A DNA stretch of 64,000 nt from CAYUWG01 sp964448285 (lineage in GTDB: Bacteria > Bacteroidota > Ignavibacteria > SZUA-365): assembly GCA_964448285.1 (NCBI GenBank), contig CAYUWG010000001.1, forward strand, positions 62,001-126,000, given 5' to 3'. How positions within the stretch are numbered: position 1 is the stretch's first letter; the number at the start of each line of letters is the position of its first letter. Of the stretch, positions 63,085-64,000 are shown in pieces. The translations under genes were made by a program, and so were the position numbers. The notes beneath the pieces are model-generated. The model worked only from the letters and a program-made list of their open reading frames with translations, was not told the DNA's origin and did no database searches.

Positions 63085-64000
63085 ATGACGGGCATCTACG
63101 TTCACATTCCGTTCTGTGAACACAAGTGCATGTACTGCGACTTCTATGTCGTCGAACGGCTCGCGCGTTACCGGGAATTCATCGATGCGCTCGGTCTTGA
63201 AATCAGGTTGAGAGCGGATGGGATTCAGACAAGAGAACGCTTCGACAGCGTCTATTTCGGAGGAGGCACGCCATCGCTCCTTCATCCGGATGACCTTCAC
63301 CTGATAATGAACACTCTGCGTGACGTCTTTCCCATCAACGACAACGCGGAAGCGACGCTCGAATGCAATCCCGAAGACGCTGTCCCGGACAAGCTTCATG
63401 CATTTCGCGAAGCCGGGATGAACCGGCTGAGTCTCGGCATCCAATCGTTTCACGATGACGAACTCCGATTCCTCACGCGCAACCACAGCAAAGCCGGTGC
63501 AATCGAGGCGATTGAAAGCGCACGTGCCGCCGGGTTTTCAAACGTGAACATCGACCTGATCTTTTCCTTGCCCGGGCAGTCACGCGAGCGATGGATCGAG
63601 AATCTGCGAAAGGCCATTACGCTGGGAGTCGATCATGTGAGTTGTTACGCGCTGACCGTCGAACGTGGGACGCCCCTCTTCAACATGGTGCAACAAGGGA
63701 AAGTCCATCCAATGGACCTAGATGAAGATGCGATACTCTATGAATCGACGATCGGTATGCTGGAGGATGCCGGCTTCAACCACTACGAGGTTTCGAATTT
63801 TGCGCGACCGGGATTTGAATGTATGCACAACAGGGTGTACTGGCAGCAGAACGACTATCTCGGTTTCGGGCCTTCAGCGCATGGAACGTGGATGAACGAC
63901 CGTTCCTGGAATGTTCGCAGCCTCTCAACCTACATCGATGCACTTGGGAAGAACGCCCTTCCGATTGCGGGTGGTGAAGTGATAACGAAGGAGTTGCGGA
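63085..64000 (+). CDS. hemW: HemW-like radical SAM protein, 3'-truncated by the window end
   Basis: The frame from ATG at 63085 is open to the right edge (305 codons visible). The radical SAM cluster motif is C11-x3-C15-x2-C18 in HIPFCEHKCMYCDF. SVYFGGGTPSLL near 52-63, LECNPEDA near 93, LSLGIQSFHDDELRFLTRNH near 114 and WQQNDYLGFGPSAH near 253 are marks of the HemN/HemW family. HemW is a heme chaperone rather than an oxidase; distinction rests on length and lack of the HemN N-terminal extension. Its location after lepA and signal peptidase genes is common in this lineage. Confidence 0.92.
   Translation, partial: MTGIYVHIPFCEHKCMYCDFYVVERLARYREFIDALGLEIRLRADGIQTRERFDSVYFGGGTPSLLHPDDLHLIMNTLRDVFPINDNAEATLECNPEDAVPDKLHAFREAGMNRLSLGIQSFHDDELRFLTRNHSKAGAIEAIESARAAGFSNVNIDLIFSLPGQSRERWIENLRKAITLGVDHVSCYALTVERGTPLFNMVQQGKVHPMDLDEDAILYESTIGMLEDAGFNHYEVSNFARPGFECMHNRVYWQQNDYLGFGPSAHGTWMNDRSWNVRSLSTYIDALGKNALPIAGGEVITKELR

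Overview
The window reads as chromosome of a free-living Gram-negative bacterium from the Bacteroidota/Chlorobiota/Ignavibacteriota/Kapabacteria neighbourhood. The evidence is: four secreted proteins ending in type IX secretion (T9SS) type A sorting domains, two with the NYPNPF signature (about 2.7-6.2, 37.5-39.4, 48.5-49.8 and 54.1-56.0 kb); several outer-membrane beta-barrel genes; lipoproteins; and promoters of the Bacteroidota type (TTG, about 19 nt, TAnnTTTG), best seen ahead of the parvulin gene at 26.5 kb. G+C is about half by eye. Genus and species cannot be assigned. I saw no tRNA, rRNA, CRISPR array, IS element or prophage.

Layout. 0-6.2 kb: partial DUF2339 membrane protein, aspartase, and a giant repeat adhesin-like T9SS protein. 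6.4-12 kb: a glycosyltransferase, a membrane Fe-S oxidoreductase of the EtfD type with two small envelope genes, an NlpC/P60 lipoprotein and an NTF2-like protein. 12.1-21.4 kb (minus strand): dnaA, then glnD, murI and both methylmalonyl-CoA mutase subunits, with DnaA-box-like sites on both sides of dnaA (candidate oriC). 21.8-24.3 kb (plus): LytR_C protein, rsfS, argS. 24.4-37.3 kb (minus): parvulin-type PPIase, FadL-like barrel, lipoprotein, then a tightly coupled run rsmI, DUF92, ABC ATPase, outer-membrane protein, RsbW-like kinase, fbp, outer-membrane protein, with a DOPA-dioxygenase-like gene and a VOC gene upstream.

39.5-46.7 kb (plus) is the most interesting locus: seven co-directional, often overlapping genes encoding an outer-membrane barrel, a CDP-glucose-type nucleotidyltransferase, two sugar-nucleotide SDRs, a periplasmic TPR protein, a cellulose-synthase-like GT2 and a GH26 glycosidase. 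These are all the parts expected of a synthase-dependent exopolysaccharide secretion machine, with GH26 in the place of the usual processing hydrolase. Just after it lies a toxin-antitoxin locus whose toxin is truncated, followed by a rearranged partial copy that joins a piece of the GH26 gene to a piece of the toxin gene, with about 360 bp deleted between them.

47.5-56 kb: small envelope genes, an amphi-Trp protein, T9SS cargo (including a PNGase F-like protein), DinB/YfiT and VOC proteins and a lipoprotein MsrB. 56-59 kb: Crp/Fnr regulator followed by nrfHA (ammonifying nitrite reductase), then a structured intergenic region with two terminators. 59.4 kb to the end: lepA, two tandem signal peptidase I genes and a 3'-truncated hemW-like gene.
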